Below, piece by piece: positions 1-9,332 of a stretch of DNA of 31,917 nt. Position numbers and translations under genes: made by a program. Every line of letters begins with the position of its first letter. Position 1 is the first letter of the stretch. The notes below the pieces were generated by a model. That model was not told where the DNA came from. It made no database searches and saw only the letters and a program-made list of their open reading frames with translations. The DNA lies in contig CAKKTI010000185.1 of NCBI GenBank assembly GCA_920105805.1, positions 7,051 to 38,967 on the forward strand. Reading direction: 5' to 3'. The DNA is from Condylostoma magnum (Eukaryota > Ciliophora > Heterotrichea > Heterotrichida > Condylostomatidae).

Positions 1-108
1 GGCTATAATTACAGATTTAACTTAGGTATATTAAGCCTTGGAGGAGCCTATACAATCCTTTATACAGGTTCAAAGTATATATCTAATTCTGAGTCAATAG
101 AATTTTAA
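1..108 (+). CDS. C-terminal end of an unrecognised gene (partial)
   Basis: Thirty-five codons enter from the left edge in frame 1 and end at TAA 106-108. The visible residues are a glycine- and leucine-rich hydrophobic stretch (LGILSLGGAYTILYTGS) followed by a short polar tail ending SESIEF. This could be the last membrane strand or helix of a membrane protein, but no family is recognisable from so little. The frame is chosen because it gives a mixed, protein-like composition. The next gene on the other strand ends at 234, so the two genes converge with about 125 nt of AT-rich DNA between them. Since TAA can also mean Gln here, the end is inferred. Confidence 0.4.
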   Translation, partial: GYNYRFNLGILSLGGAYTILYTGSKYISNSESIEF

Positions 109-233
109 CTAGGGGGAGCTAGCTCATACTAAACTTAATCCTCCCAGTATGTTTCAAAATAAAGGCCTAGATTATAATCCTTTTTCAACGTTTTATCTGC
201 GATTTGTGGCACTGAGTCAGGTTACAGCCCAAA

Positions 234-821
234 TTAATCTAAAATTTTCCTTAGCTCTTCTTCGATTGCTTTACACCGCTTTGCTTCATTATCTCTTTAT
301 ATCTCTGTTTTGATAACTAAATTGTTTATTTGTTTTATAGCATTCTCAAACTCCTATACAACCGTAGGATACTCAATAGGATCTTCAGCTTAGAACTACT
401 TAATTGCTTGCTCTATATCAAGCCTTTAACCTTCTAGTTGCTGTACTTCATCTTCACTTAGCATAATTTATTTCCTAGTCTCCTCACTTTCCGCTATTAT
501 ATTTTTAGTCTACTCTTATTCAATTTCAGCTGTTTTAGCTGAATCATTTTAAAACTTTTCTATAGCCAGTCGTGCTTACTCTATCCCAGTCTTTGTTTTA
601 CTAATACAACGTTCTAAAAAGCTAGAATCTGCAATTATTTTATCAAAAATCTACTAGTTAATCATAACTTACTCATCAGTCTCTTCAGACATGTCTTACC
701 TCATAGAATTTACCTTAGTAAGTAGTAAATCCTGTACTAATTCCTTATTAAGTATAAGACTTTCCTATAAATTCTATATTCCTTCTTATAATTCCTGATA
801 TTCACTACTAGTTTCGTACAT
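234..821 (-). CDS. Small acidic coiled-coil protein, 195 aa
   Basis: An open frame from ATG at 821 down to TAA at 234-236 encodes 195 residues, almost all helical and rich in Glu, Gln, Lys and Asp, with heptad-like spacing of Leu and Ile. Examples are ELVQDLLLTKV near the N-terminus and RCKAIEEELRKILD at the C-terminus. Many of its glutamines are written TAA or TAG. There is no signal peptide or membrane segment. It is divergent from IFT27, with only 21 nt between the two start codons, so the pair may share a promoter and a ciliary role is conceivable. That last point is inference from position only; the family itself is not recognised. Confidence 0.7.
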
Positions 822-842
822 TTTTAATACTTTAAATTTTAA
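822..842. promoter_or_regulatory. 21-nt divergent intergenic region, coiled coil / IFT27
   Basis: This is all the DNA between the start codons at 821 (minus) and 843 (plus). It is nearly pure A and T. Any shared core promoter must lie here or inside the coding ends. No defined motif is seen; the role is inferred from position. Confidence 0.35.
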
Positions 843-1403
843 ATGGTTTTATTACGCTGCAAGTTAGTAGTAGTGGGAGATGCTACAGTAGGAAAATCCG
901 CTCTAATATAAACATTTGTGTCAGGCTCATCAGCTTTTCCTAACAACTACAATGTGACTCCAGGATGTTAAATCTTTCAGAAGGAGGTAAAGGTCCCTGA
1001 AACTGATTGCACTGTAGAAATTCAAATTTACGATACGTCGGGGTAGAAAATATACGCAGATATTTCTCAATAGATGTTCGATGCTTCAAATTTTGTAATG
1101 TTAGTATATGATGTTACTAATCAAGAAAGCTTTGCCTCTTTAAACCATTGGCTGCATTATGCGAGAAGGTAATTGGGGGAGTAACCGTTCGCTGGAGTCG
1201 TGGTTTCTACTAAAAATGACTAAAGGGCCAGACTTGCTGTAAATCCGCAGGAAGGAGCCAGTTTTGCAAGGGGACAAGGATTTGAGTTTTTTGAGACCTA
1301 AGCTATTTAAGGGAATGACTCAGATGCACCGTTTAATTTTATTGCTGAGATGTTTGCTAGAAGTTATAATCAAAGATTGCAGCAAGTAAGTAGATTAGGG
1401 TAG
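843..1403 (+). CDS. IFT27: Intraflagellar transport GTPase IFT27 (RABL4)
   Basis: Rab-like small GTPase of the IFT-B complex, which works with IFT25 in ciliary trafficking. The G1 loop GDATVGKSA lies near residue 12, the switch-II motif DTSGQK near 65, and the signature LVYDVTNQESF, WLHYARRQ and GQGFEFFET follow the animal IFT27 order closely. The G4 motif is TKND rather than NKxD, a variation seen in this divergent subfamily. The length to TAG 1401-1403 is 186 aa, the same as I recall for human IFT27, which supports that TAG acting as a stop; a TAA follows nine bases later. Several internal TAA/TAG codons fall at Gln. It converges on the SH3 gene downstream. Confidence 0.93.
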
Positions 1404-1457
1404 TTTTGGTAACTATTTATAAGAATTGGGCATTTAGGTTAAAATATATGTAATGAG

Positions 1458-2429
1458 CTAAAACCTGCTAATACCACTTAGTAAAAAACTCCCTAGCTCC
1501 TTTTTTGCTCTATCAATCACTTTTTTACTTATTTTAGGAGGTGGAGGAGTTAGTAATCTTATTTTGTCAATTGGAAATAGTCCTTGCATTCCTTATCACC
1601 TGCATTCTACAAGTCCATACTATGTCAAAAACTGTAAAACTGATACAATATCTCCGGTATGAAGTGCGAATCCATCCCCGCCCTGAGAAAAAGTAGTACC
1701 AACTACCTCTCCGTATAGGATTTGCTGTTAATCTATAGTCAAATTACTAGTAACCGGCTCACTTCCACTTTCCGACTATTATTCCATCATAGACTATTCA
1801 CATTTGTTCATTCTTTACACAACTTTATAAAAAGTGCTATTATTTGAGCCCTCTTCCTCTCTATTTTCATAACTACTATCCTGCTAGTCCATTGCAGATT
1901 TCTTACTAACTGGAACATACTCCTTTTAATGGCTAATTTGCCTATATGAATTAGACTTAGCATTATAAACACTGCTTTATTCGCTATAGGACTCTTACAT
2001 ATTTTCATCATTGGACTCATTAACATCATTTGAATCACTTTGATAATCCTAATCACTATCATCCTAGTAGCTATACTCTTTTTCACTCTCCTCATTTTCC
2101 TCCGACTGTTCTACATTAGTTTAAAATGTATACTCCTCCTTATGCTAAGCTAGCTACTAAGGCTGCCTCTAAGGTACTATAATCTCCTCATACTACACTT
2201 AATCAGGAACCTGTCTCAATGTCTAAACAGGACTATAAGAAATTGTGCTTAATTCGTATTAGTTACTTAAAACATCCTCCTCAACTGTCAAATCAACCGG
2301 TAAATATCCCAGAAAAGATACACATTCTCTCCTGTTTTACGACGTTGACACTAAATGCGAAAACAGCGAAGCTTGGAGTCCTGTTAACAGACTAGCAACT
2401 GTTTCTTTACGTTATATCCTATCTCCCAT
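1458..2429 (-). CDS. SH3-domain protein with acidic Gln/Ser-rich middle, 323 aa
   Basis: Starts at ATG 2429 and reads to TAG 1458-1460 (TAA 1434-1436 is a second candidate end). Residues 1-60 are a mixed segment containing ECVSFLGYLPVD. The middle (about 80-210) is low-complexity and very rich in Glu, Gln, Asp, Ser and Tyr, with most Gln written TAA/TAG. The C-terminal part has an SH3-like fold signature: ALHTGDIVSVL, then LVECRQQGMQGLFPIDKIRLL (about residues 240-300), followed by a Pro-rich TPPPPK. Such proteins usually serve as adaptors at the cytoskeleton or membrane; the ligand is unknown. It is divergent from the AAMP gene, with four nt between the start codons. Confidence 0.7.
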
Positions 2430-2433
2430 TTAA

Positions 2434-3504
2434 ATGTCAGATCTTGAGGAAAACTCTGAAGAGATGTCTGAGGATCTCTAAGGAATTTTCCCAGCAAAAG
2501 AGTTCTAGATACACGAAGACATGGTATGCAGTATAAGAATCCATCCCATGACATTTGACGCTGTTTTAACAGGTGGAACTGATGATAAGTCTTATTTGAT
2601 ACAAGGAGATTAAGTGGATGTAATTGGTACTCATACAGAAACAATTACTCAGGTTGAGTTTAATTACGATTGTTCTCTAATAGCCCTGGCCTAGGCAGAC
2701 GGGATAGTTAAGATATGGCCTTATCCTCCTTAAAATGGTATGAATTAGGAGTTAGATGGCCCAGGGGACGAGATTAACTGGATTGAATGGCATCCAAGGG
2801 GAAATGTTATAATGGCGGCTTCTGCAGACTTGTGTGTGTGGATTTGAACGGTTAAAACAGGGGCAATTTTAACTGTGTTGTCAGGGCATCAGGCATCAGT
2901 CAACAAAGCGCATTTTTCCCCAAATGGAAGACTTATATACACAGGAGGGATGGACTAGATTGTAGGGATTTGGGATATGAGGTCATTGCAAGGAGGGCAG
3001 GTACAGGATTACATAATGTTCTAAGGACACGGGTGTCATACAGCAGCTGTTTTGTGCTTGTGTATGAAGTAGGATAATAATGGACTGCTTACTGGGTCGG
3101 AGGAAGGGGAGTTGGGGGTGTTTAGTTGGAGTAGCAAAAGAAGTATTTATTGCGAGAGAGTACTGGAGGGAAGCATAGAGTCAATTGTTTTAAGTTAAGA
3201 TGAGTAATGGGCTGCCATGGGAGGAGATGCAGGAGTCATTAAGGTTATTTTATTAGAGAACTTTAGCAGTAGGCAAGAAATCAATGTGGGGAGTAATATT
3301 GTTAAGATGATGTGGATATAGAACGAGATATTCGCAGCTGGTGGTTAAGGCTTGTTGAGAAGTTTTGATGGAATGACAGGGGATACTATAAGGCAGTTTG
3401 CTGGCAATACTGAAACTGTCATTGATTTTGACATAAGGGGAGATAAATTAGCCACTGGTAGTGAAGATGCTAAAGTTTTTATTTATAGTTTAGTTAATGA
3501 ATAA
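2434..3504 (+). CDS. AAMP: WD40 protein, AAMP / Sqt1 ribosome-assembly chaperone homologue
   Basis: WD40 propeller of about 356 aa. After an acidic start (MSDLEENSEEMSED) come repeats whose sequence tracks animal AAMP: HEDMVCSIRIHP and LTGGTDDKSYLI, then EINWIEWHPRGNVIMAAS, SGHQASVNKAHFSPNGRL, GGMDQIVGIWDMRS and VIDFDIRGDKLATGSEDAK. In yeast the orthologue Sqt1 chaperones ribosomal protein uL16 in the cytosol. A TGA at 2845-2847 encodes the Trp of a WD repeat (CVWIWTVKTG). The end is taken at TAA 3502-3504, just after the last blade, where family members stop; the next ATG follows directly and stays in frame, so a fused product cannot be excluded. Confidence 0.9.
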
Positions 3505-4209
3505 ATGGAAAAATTGTTATAATCGTTTAGAACACGTAAGAATTCTGAGTATAAAGTGTAATTACTGTAAAATAGAGTTTAAAAATTGATAAGAGAGGAA
3601 GCTAATACTAGAAATTTAATTGAAAAAGCTAATAAGAAGGCAATTTTAATGTAATAGCGCAGAACATAGCGATACAGGGTAAAATTTAAGTAGAAATTGT
3701 AGGAAATATAAAGAAGCAAATAGGAGTAATAAGAATTTATTGAAATTAAGCGAAAGGAAATACAGGATAAAAAAAGTTAATAATAATAGAAAATTATAGA
3801 AGCTAAGCAATGCAATACAATAAAGAAAATTATAGTAGCTAGATAGCATAGATAATAACTAGAATAATTAAGAAGTAAACGATATAATGAATTACTCTAA
3901 GAGCACTAATAAAAATCGTTAAAAAGATAACGTATGAAATAATATAGAAAACTTGAATAAAGGAATCGGCAACGTAGCTAAGTGCTATAAAGAAGAAAAG
4001 CTGTACATAATTATCAGAAAAAGGTAAAATAAAACCAAATTTTACGCCATAAATCTGAAACTAGGCTTAAGGATTTAGAAGTGTTAGAAAAGGTTTTACT
4101 AGACAAATTATCAGATACTTATCAGGAATAAGAAAATACTTTTATCAGTTTAGAACAGCAAGCTAACAAATCAAGAACATTACTTAGATTTCCTAATAAA
4201 CTATACTAA
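3505..4209 (+). CDS. Basic Gln/Lys/Arg-rich coiled-coil protein, 234 aa
   Basis: The frame from ATG 3505 is wholly alpha-helical in character and extremely rich in Gln, Lys, Arg and Glu, with blocks such as VQKLIREEANTRNLIEKA, EFIEIKRKEIQDK and RLKDLEVLEKVLLDKL. The pattern recalls coiled-coil proteins of ciliary microtubules, but no specific family is identified. There are dozens of TAA/TAG codons, all consistent with Gln. The proposed stop is TAA 4207-4209. It begins at the base after the AAMP stop and lies in the same frame, so it could also be a C-terminal extension of that protein. Start choice rests on this being the only ATG before the helical region apart from a later one at about 3649. 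Confidence 0.55.
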
Positions 4210-4212
4210 AAA

Positions 4213-5010
4213 ATGTAAAATTAAATTTTTCCATAGATTGAACCAATTGTCGATTATGACAGATTTTGCCGAATTTGTATGGAAAGAGAGATAGAAGACT
4301 CAGATTTTATCAGTCCATGCAATTGCTCCGGATCAATGCAATGGGTTCATGAGGAATGCTTAAAAACGTGATTAATTTCGAATAGTGATGATTTAGAAAG
4401 GGGAAAATGCGAAGTTTGCAATAGTGATTTTGTAATGGAATTTTAAATACAGCATTATTGCAGTTGTAAATAGTCATGCAAGAGAAGTTTCAGTCAGTTT
4501 TTCTTCGTGCCTTTAGTTTTTATGGTGTCAGTGCTATTGCTTATTGCTTTATTCTTTTTGGCTAGTTAATTAGTTTAAAAAGAGAATAGTGAAGAGGATT
4601 CAGTATATATCACTTTTATTATAATAACTTGTGTAGGGTCGGCTATACTAGCAATTTGCTGTTCTATCAACTCACTTAAAGCGTGTTTGGCTAATAGAAG
4701 AATAGTGTAATGAAGAATTAAATCGGTTCATAGAAAAGAAAAGGATTAGACAGATATAACAGCTGGAAATCCTACTTCTAGGTATCAATTAAATGATGAA
4801 AGTTTTGATTCTTTATAGAATAATTACCCGTTTTTCATAATCTCTTCTAAAGTAAGGTATAAAGGCAATTTAGTAAGTACTCCTAAATTAACCCCGTGTA
4901 TGACTCCAATTGCAAAGAATTCAATAGCTGAAGTATATACACCAAGGATCTATTAGTCTCCCCTTTAAAGTATTATTAAAAGCATTTCAGCTGCAAATTC
5001 AAGGAATTAG
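4213..5010 (+). CDS. MARCH-type RING-CH E3 ubiquitin ligase, two membrane helices
   Basis: About 265 aa. An N-terminal RING-CH (C4HC3) finger is complete: CRIC, then CNCSGSMQWVHEEC, then CEVC, with the typical LKTWL after the His-Cys pair; its Trp is written TGA (4369-4371). It is followed by a Cys-rich basic link and two hydrophobic helices (FVPLVFMVSVLLLIALFFLA and a second starting VYITFIIITCVGSAI), the layout of membrane MARCH ligases that ubiquitinate other membrane proteins. The tail is cytosolic-looking, Ser/Thr/Pro-rich (TPKLTPCMTPIAK) and could be phosphorylated. The start ATG follows the previous stop by three bases. The end at TAG 5008-5010 is chosen because composition becomes intergenic before PEX5. 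Confidence 0.82.
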
Positions 5011-5151
5011 AGTTGTAATAAGTTTTATATAGGTGAAATGTTTTGTAAATAGACTTGCTATTAAGTCTTTATATACTCTACAATAAAATAATTATATAAA
5101 GTAAGAAAATACTTAATTATCTTCATTTTTATAGCAGCTAAGACTGTATAT

Positions 5152-6588
5152 ATGGATATAGCTAAATAATTGTTAACTTAAGTCAGCTGTAACGAATAAA
5201 ATCAATAATCTTCGAATCCTTTAAGTCTAGTTACTAATACTTTGATCTAAGGCTCAAGGCTATCAAATTTAGATTGAGGATTTCAAAATTTAGAGCAAAA
5301 TTAATTTCAAGATTGCTGAGAAACAGAGCAAGTCAAACATAATAATACACAGTTTTAAAAGCATTCAAATGAGGAGTGAATGATTGACCAATTCCAACAA
5401 GATAGCACTTAAGATAGCAGTATGATTTTAAGAAGTATTCAATACTAAGATTAAACCATCTACAATAATTAACTAGGGATTTAGTTTGAGTAATGCATTA
5501 AATTTCAGGATTCTCCTATGCATGAATAGGAGAATATATACTAAGAATGATAAGATGAAGATTTATCATAGGAATGAGATAATGTGTCCTAATAGGATTC
5601 ATATGAAGAACTTACACTATAGGAGTAAGAAGAGGCATATTAATAAATCTGGACTAATATAAATATAGGTCACGATATGTAATCTGACATATAAGACGAG
5701 CAAATAAAAATGTATCCGTTTTAAACCCAAAATCCATATATTAATGATAATATTTCCATAGAGATAGCAAAAGAAATGGTCTTTATAGGTGATACACATG
5801 ATGCAATTTTAGTCTTAGAGTCAATTTTGAACAAACAGCCAAATTCATCCGATTTATGATTATTATTAGGCTAATTGTATAGCGAAAATGACTAAGATAA
5901 TTAAGCTTAGTTAGCATTTTAATAGGGATATGAAATAGATCCCTTTCATCTTGATATTATTCTGAATTTAGGAATATGTATGACTAATTAAGGAAGTATT
6001 AATTAAGCTATTTAGTATTTCAACTAGTGAATATAATTCCACCCGGAATACTCTTCTATTTATTTACCATATATATAATCTAACAGAGAACAAACGATCT
6101 AAATGTTTTTATAGGCCTATGAGATCAATAAATAAGACTAAAACACACTTTAAGCATTAGGCGTTCTTTATTATATATAAGAGAAATATGAAGAAGCATT
6201 AGTGTATTTTAAATAAGCTCTGTCTCTTAATCCATAAGACTATACACTACTAAATAAAACAGGAGCAGTTTACAGTTATATGTAAGACCCAGAATAAGCA
6301 ATTTAATGATACTAGAAATCCTTAGATAGAAGGCCAGGATATATACGGGCATGATTCAATACAGGAATTGCTTACTAGAAGTTGAATTAATATGCGTTGG
6401 CAGTCAAATTTTATCTAAGCGCTCTTTCCTTAAATCCTGAAGCCAACCATATCTGAGACAATTTAAAACAAATCTTTTACTTGATGTAAAGGCCAGATTT
6501 ATCATAGAAAGCAAATTTCAAAGATTCTCTTGCATTTAATGACGAATTTGAAGTTATAACATGGCCTGACTTACAAAACTTAGGTTAA
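5152..6588 (+). CDS. PEX5: Peroxisomal targeting signal receptor PEX5
   Basis: Cycling receptor that binds the C-terminal PTS1 tripeptide of matrix proteins and docks at the peroxisome. It has 478 aa. The N-terminus carries the conserved cysteine used for export ubiquitination (QVSC near residue 13) followed by NPLSLV. The middle is disordered, Gln/Asp/Glu-rich and holds six tryptophans, five of them written TGA, as in EEWMIDQF. From about residue 205 TPR repeats follow, with near-diagnostic PEX5 text: QALSLNPQDYTLLNKTGAVY, SLDRRPGYIRAWFNTGIAY and LALSLNPEANHIWDNLKQ-type segments. The stop region has TAA 6586, TAG 6589 and TAA 6595. It converges on the next gene with 15 nt between stops. Confidence 0.94.
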
Positions 6589-6603
6589 TAGTATTAATTT
6601 TTA

Positions 6604-7941
6604 TTACCTATCTTCATAATGGGAGGAAAGAGTATCCAATATTGATTAAACTTCTACTCCTTTGTTCTGTATTTCTTATATTATTTTATAAACTTCAATG
6701 TATTATTCAGCTGAAGTTATATGTAGATTTAAGGCATAGCTTGCTATAGTCATCCATTCACTGTTCGATACATTCTCTAGTTTTAGTAAGCAGAGGGATA
6801 ACAGAATCCATTAATTGCACTAAATTTCATTTCCTTATATCATTAACATTAGTTTTGAAATTGTTACTTAATCAAAGAAAGAGGCCCTTTAAGGATATCT
6901 TGTAATAGTTCAAATTAATCTGATTCAATAATCGGCTTGTAGTTCAATCAAATCAGCATTTTCTAGCATAAATTACTACAAATCATCAGATATAGTATTT
7001 GTTTCAATGAAAGCTATTAGAATAGAGATAATCTCGTCAGAGTTCATCGTGTTTATATCAGTTTTAAACCCTTCAGTAAGTTAATCCACTAATTTCCTAT
7101 CTTTCAATAGAGAAATAGTATAAATGTAATTAACCATATCAGAAGGTGTCAGTTTATCTTCCTCTATAAGATTTTATATAACATTAATCAATTATTCTGA
7201 CGGTAACTTCCTTTAATACTGTAAATAAACTCGTAGCATCTTTTCAGATTATAAAGCATCTAACTTCTCATATATGATATCCCTTTCGACAGCTTGAAGT
7301 TGATCGTTACTAGCCTATAGTTCTAGAAGACACTTTATGATTTAAACTCTAAAAACATTGTCTAGTTTTAATGAACTCCTTATACACCAATTGCATATCT
7401 CTTAAGTAACCAATTCTTACTTATACATAGAATTAGTATACCCAGTAATAAACAAAACCGCTTATTCTATATTGAATAACTCGTTTTTTGACAAGAAGTA
7501 CCCACAAAGCATATTGAATAACTCATTAATTCCCTTTTACTTAATCCCAAACCCAAAAATAAGCTAAGCCACATACTAAGGCTCTAATTTCTCAGGATTA
7601 TCTAAAACATACTTCTCAACAATCTAATAAAACCTGTTATCCAACTCCTATTACTAAAAGCAGTAAATAATCTCAGCAAATTACCCAATACTCAGTGCAT
7701 GCGTTCTTTTCATCAAATTCCTTTGCAGCACTTAAAAAAACTCACTCCCACCTTGCTTATAAGTCGTGAAATGCCTTACTATAGTTAAAATCTACTCTAA
7801 ATCCATTTAATTCATATTTCTCAGCGCAGGCTCTTCTAGCTCCTTTAGCAAATACACATGCTACTCAACCTCTGGTACTTCCATGAGCAGCTTTTGATGT
7901 AAAACTAAGCTGTGCTTTTAATTATCTAGCCTTTACATCAT
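6604..7941 (-). CDS. Helical-repeat protein of unknown function, 445 aa
   Basis: Starts at ATG ATG (7936-7941) and ends at TAA TAA (first stop 6604-6606). The protein is a succession of amphipathic helices of roughly 35-residue spacing, for example SIGQFAEIIYCF, LEPQYVAQLIFGFGI and TPSDMVNYIYTISLL. This solenoid style resembles FAST-kinase-like or octotricopeptide organelle RNA proteins, and also other alpha-solenoids; no motif decides between them and no clear presequence is seen. Internal TAA/TAG codons fit Gln. It is divergent from the reductase gene (47 nt between starts) and convergent with PEX5. The single frame holds without interruption, so no intron is needed. Confidence 0.7.
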
Positions 7942-7988
7942 TTCCCCTACGGAAGACACAATTTAACTAAATTTTCTAATCATTTATA
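7942..7988. promoter_or_regulatory. 47-nt divergent intergenic region
   Basis: Separates the start codons of the helical-repeat gene (7941) and the sphinganine-reductase-like gene (7989). It is the only space for a promoter serving both. No recognisable element is visible; function is inferred from position. Confidence 0.35.
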
Positions 7989-8957
7989 ATGGAGATAGAT
8001 TGGCAATCAGGCTCTATTATCTTCTTTTCGTGTATTTTTAGTATACGGCTGTACTACATTCTGAGAGGTCACCTACGTCCCATGTCGATTTCAGGAAAAC
8101 ACATATTTGTAAGCGGGGGCACATCAGGCCTAGGATTCGAGATAGCAAAAGAGTGCTATTACAGAGGAGCCAAAGTTACTATAATAGCCAGAGACTTCAA
8201 TGCCTTACTAAGTTAACTATACGAGTTGGAAATGCAGTGGGAGCATACAGGCCTTGGGCGTAATGTGCAAGTTTTTGAGTGTAGTGTAGAGCAACCTGAT
8301 AAACTAGAATAAACAATTAAAAAAGCTGAGGGAAGATTTGGACCGATTTTTATCCTTTTAAACTGCGCTGGAAGCAACTCCTCAGGGTTTTTCCTAGATA
8401 CTCCTTTATAACAGTTTAGGAAGTAAATTGATAGGAATTATATAGGAACGATTAATCTGGTACAGCCAGTGGCCAGACTGATGGCTAAAAGGAAGTAGGG
8501 GCATATTTGTTTGATTTCTTCTAGTTATATAATGATGCCTGTGCCTGGTAGAAGCGCATGGAGCGCTTCTAAGTAAGCAGTACATGGACTTGGGCAGTAG
8601 TTAAGGCTGGAACTTGGCCAGTTTGGGGTAAATGTGCATGTTTATTACCCAGGGCCTATAGAAACTCCAGGGTATCATACTGGAAATGCTAACAAGGCGG
8701 AATCAACGAAGAATATTGAAGGAAAGCCGATCTCATCTGAACGAGCCTGTAACATCTTACTTAATGGAATATCAGCTGGGCAAAGCTTTATTACAACTCA
8801 TGATACCTACAGATTGTTGAGCATTGGAGTACTAGGAGCTGTTATAAGAGATAGCCTTTTTATTGACTTTGTATTTAGTGGAATGTCAGTAGTGTTTGCT
8901 ATAGCTTACTCGTATTTCATCCAATTCTGTATAAGAAGTAACAGGAAAAAGATATAG
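7989..8957 (+). CDS. 3-ketodihydrosphingosine reductase-like SDR (catalytic Tyr replaced by Trp)
   Basis: Short-chain dehydrogenase of 322 aa, closest to KDSR/TSC10, which reduces 3-ketosphinganine on the cytosolic face of the ER. An N-terminal hydrophobic segment (SIIFFSCIFSIRLYYIL) precedes the nucleotide-binding motif SGGTSGLG (near residue 43) and the LNCAG motif. The active-site region reads LISSSYIMMPVPGRSAWSASK: the Ser and Lys are present, but the expected Tyr of YxxxK is Trp191 (TGG at 8559-8561). PGPIETPG and two C-terminal hydrophobic helices follow, as in KDSR. The C-terminus NRKKI before TAG 8955-8957 resembles a basic ER-retention tail. The Trp suggests an inactive or altered enzyme. 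Confidence 0.85.
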
Positions 8958-9331
8958 TTTGTATGCGTAATAAAAGTTATTTTTATATACGAGTTTTTAG
9001 ATTGGAGGGTATTTATGGTTTCTAAAAGCTTTGAGAATCGTATATTCTATAGAAAAGCTTGTCTTGTGGGATAAATTAGATCTATAAGTTTATATGAAAA
9101 ATATATGATTTTTAGTATATACAATATTATTAGTAAATTTTACCAAAGCATAAACTTATTATTTCACAAACATTGTTTATTTTAAAATTTACCCAAACAG
9201 CTTATAATTTCCCTTGCTCCTATTTATCTCCTAGTGCATTTTATGTTCAGAATAACAACAAAGCAGGCTAGAAGGAATCATTCTAATTGTTTAGTTGTTA
9301 TAGAACAAAAATTAACTTATTGGAAACTTTA
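8958..9331. other. Long AT-rich spacer, possibly holding one small gene
   Basis: At 374 nt this is one of the longest gene-poor stretches in the window. Apart from the weak plus-strand frame listed at 9015-9332 I see no recognisable element, RNA gene or repeat in it. Confidence 0.5.
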
Positions 9332-9332
9332 A
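9015..9332 (+). CDS. Doubtful small ORF, 105 aa
   Basis: ATG 9015 opens a frame that runs to TAA 9330-9332 and would overlap the next start by one base (TAATG). The translation is a plausible mix, with a hydrophobic middle (LIISLAPIYLLVHFMF) and a basic part after it, but codon-position composition does not clearly separate it from AT-rich noncoding DNA. No family is recognised. It could be the 3' flank of the upstream gene. Confidence 0.25.

Noticed and set aside
1808-2095. Basic Met/Ile-rich minus-strand ORF of 95 codons
   Set aside because: It is an out-of-frame shadow of the acidic Gln/Ser-rich part of the SH3-domain gene, whose frame extends much further.
3646-3849. Very hydrophobic minus-strand ORF
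   Set aside because: It is the antisense of the Lys/Gln-rich coiled-coil gene; T-rich antisense DNA always looks membrane-like.
2434-6588. Four consecutive plus-strand genes all in the same codon phase as a designed polyprotein
   Set aside because: Across all tandem pairs in the window roughly half share phase, close to what small numbers with a one-third expectation can give; AAMP and PEX5 also have normal family ends.
5760-6600. Karyorelict code (only TGA as stop) as explanation
   Set aside because: PEX5, IFT27, aldehyde dehydrogenase and the kinase would lack any stop before running into neighbouring genes.
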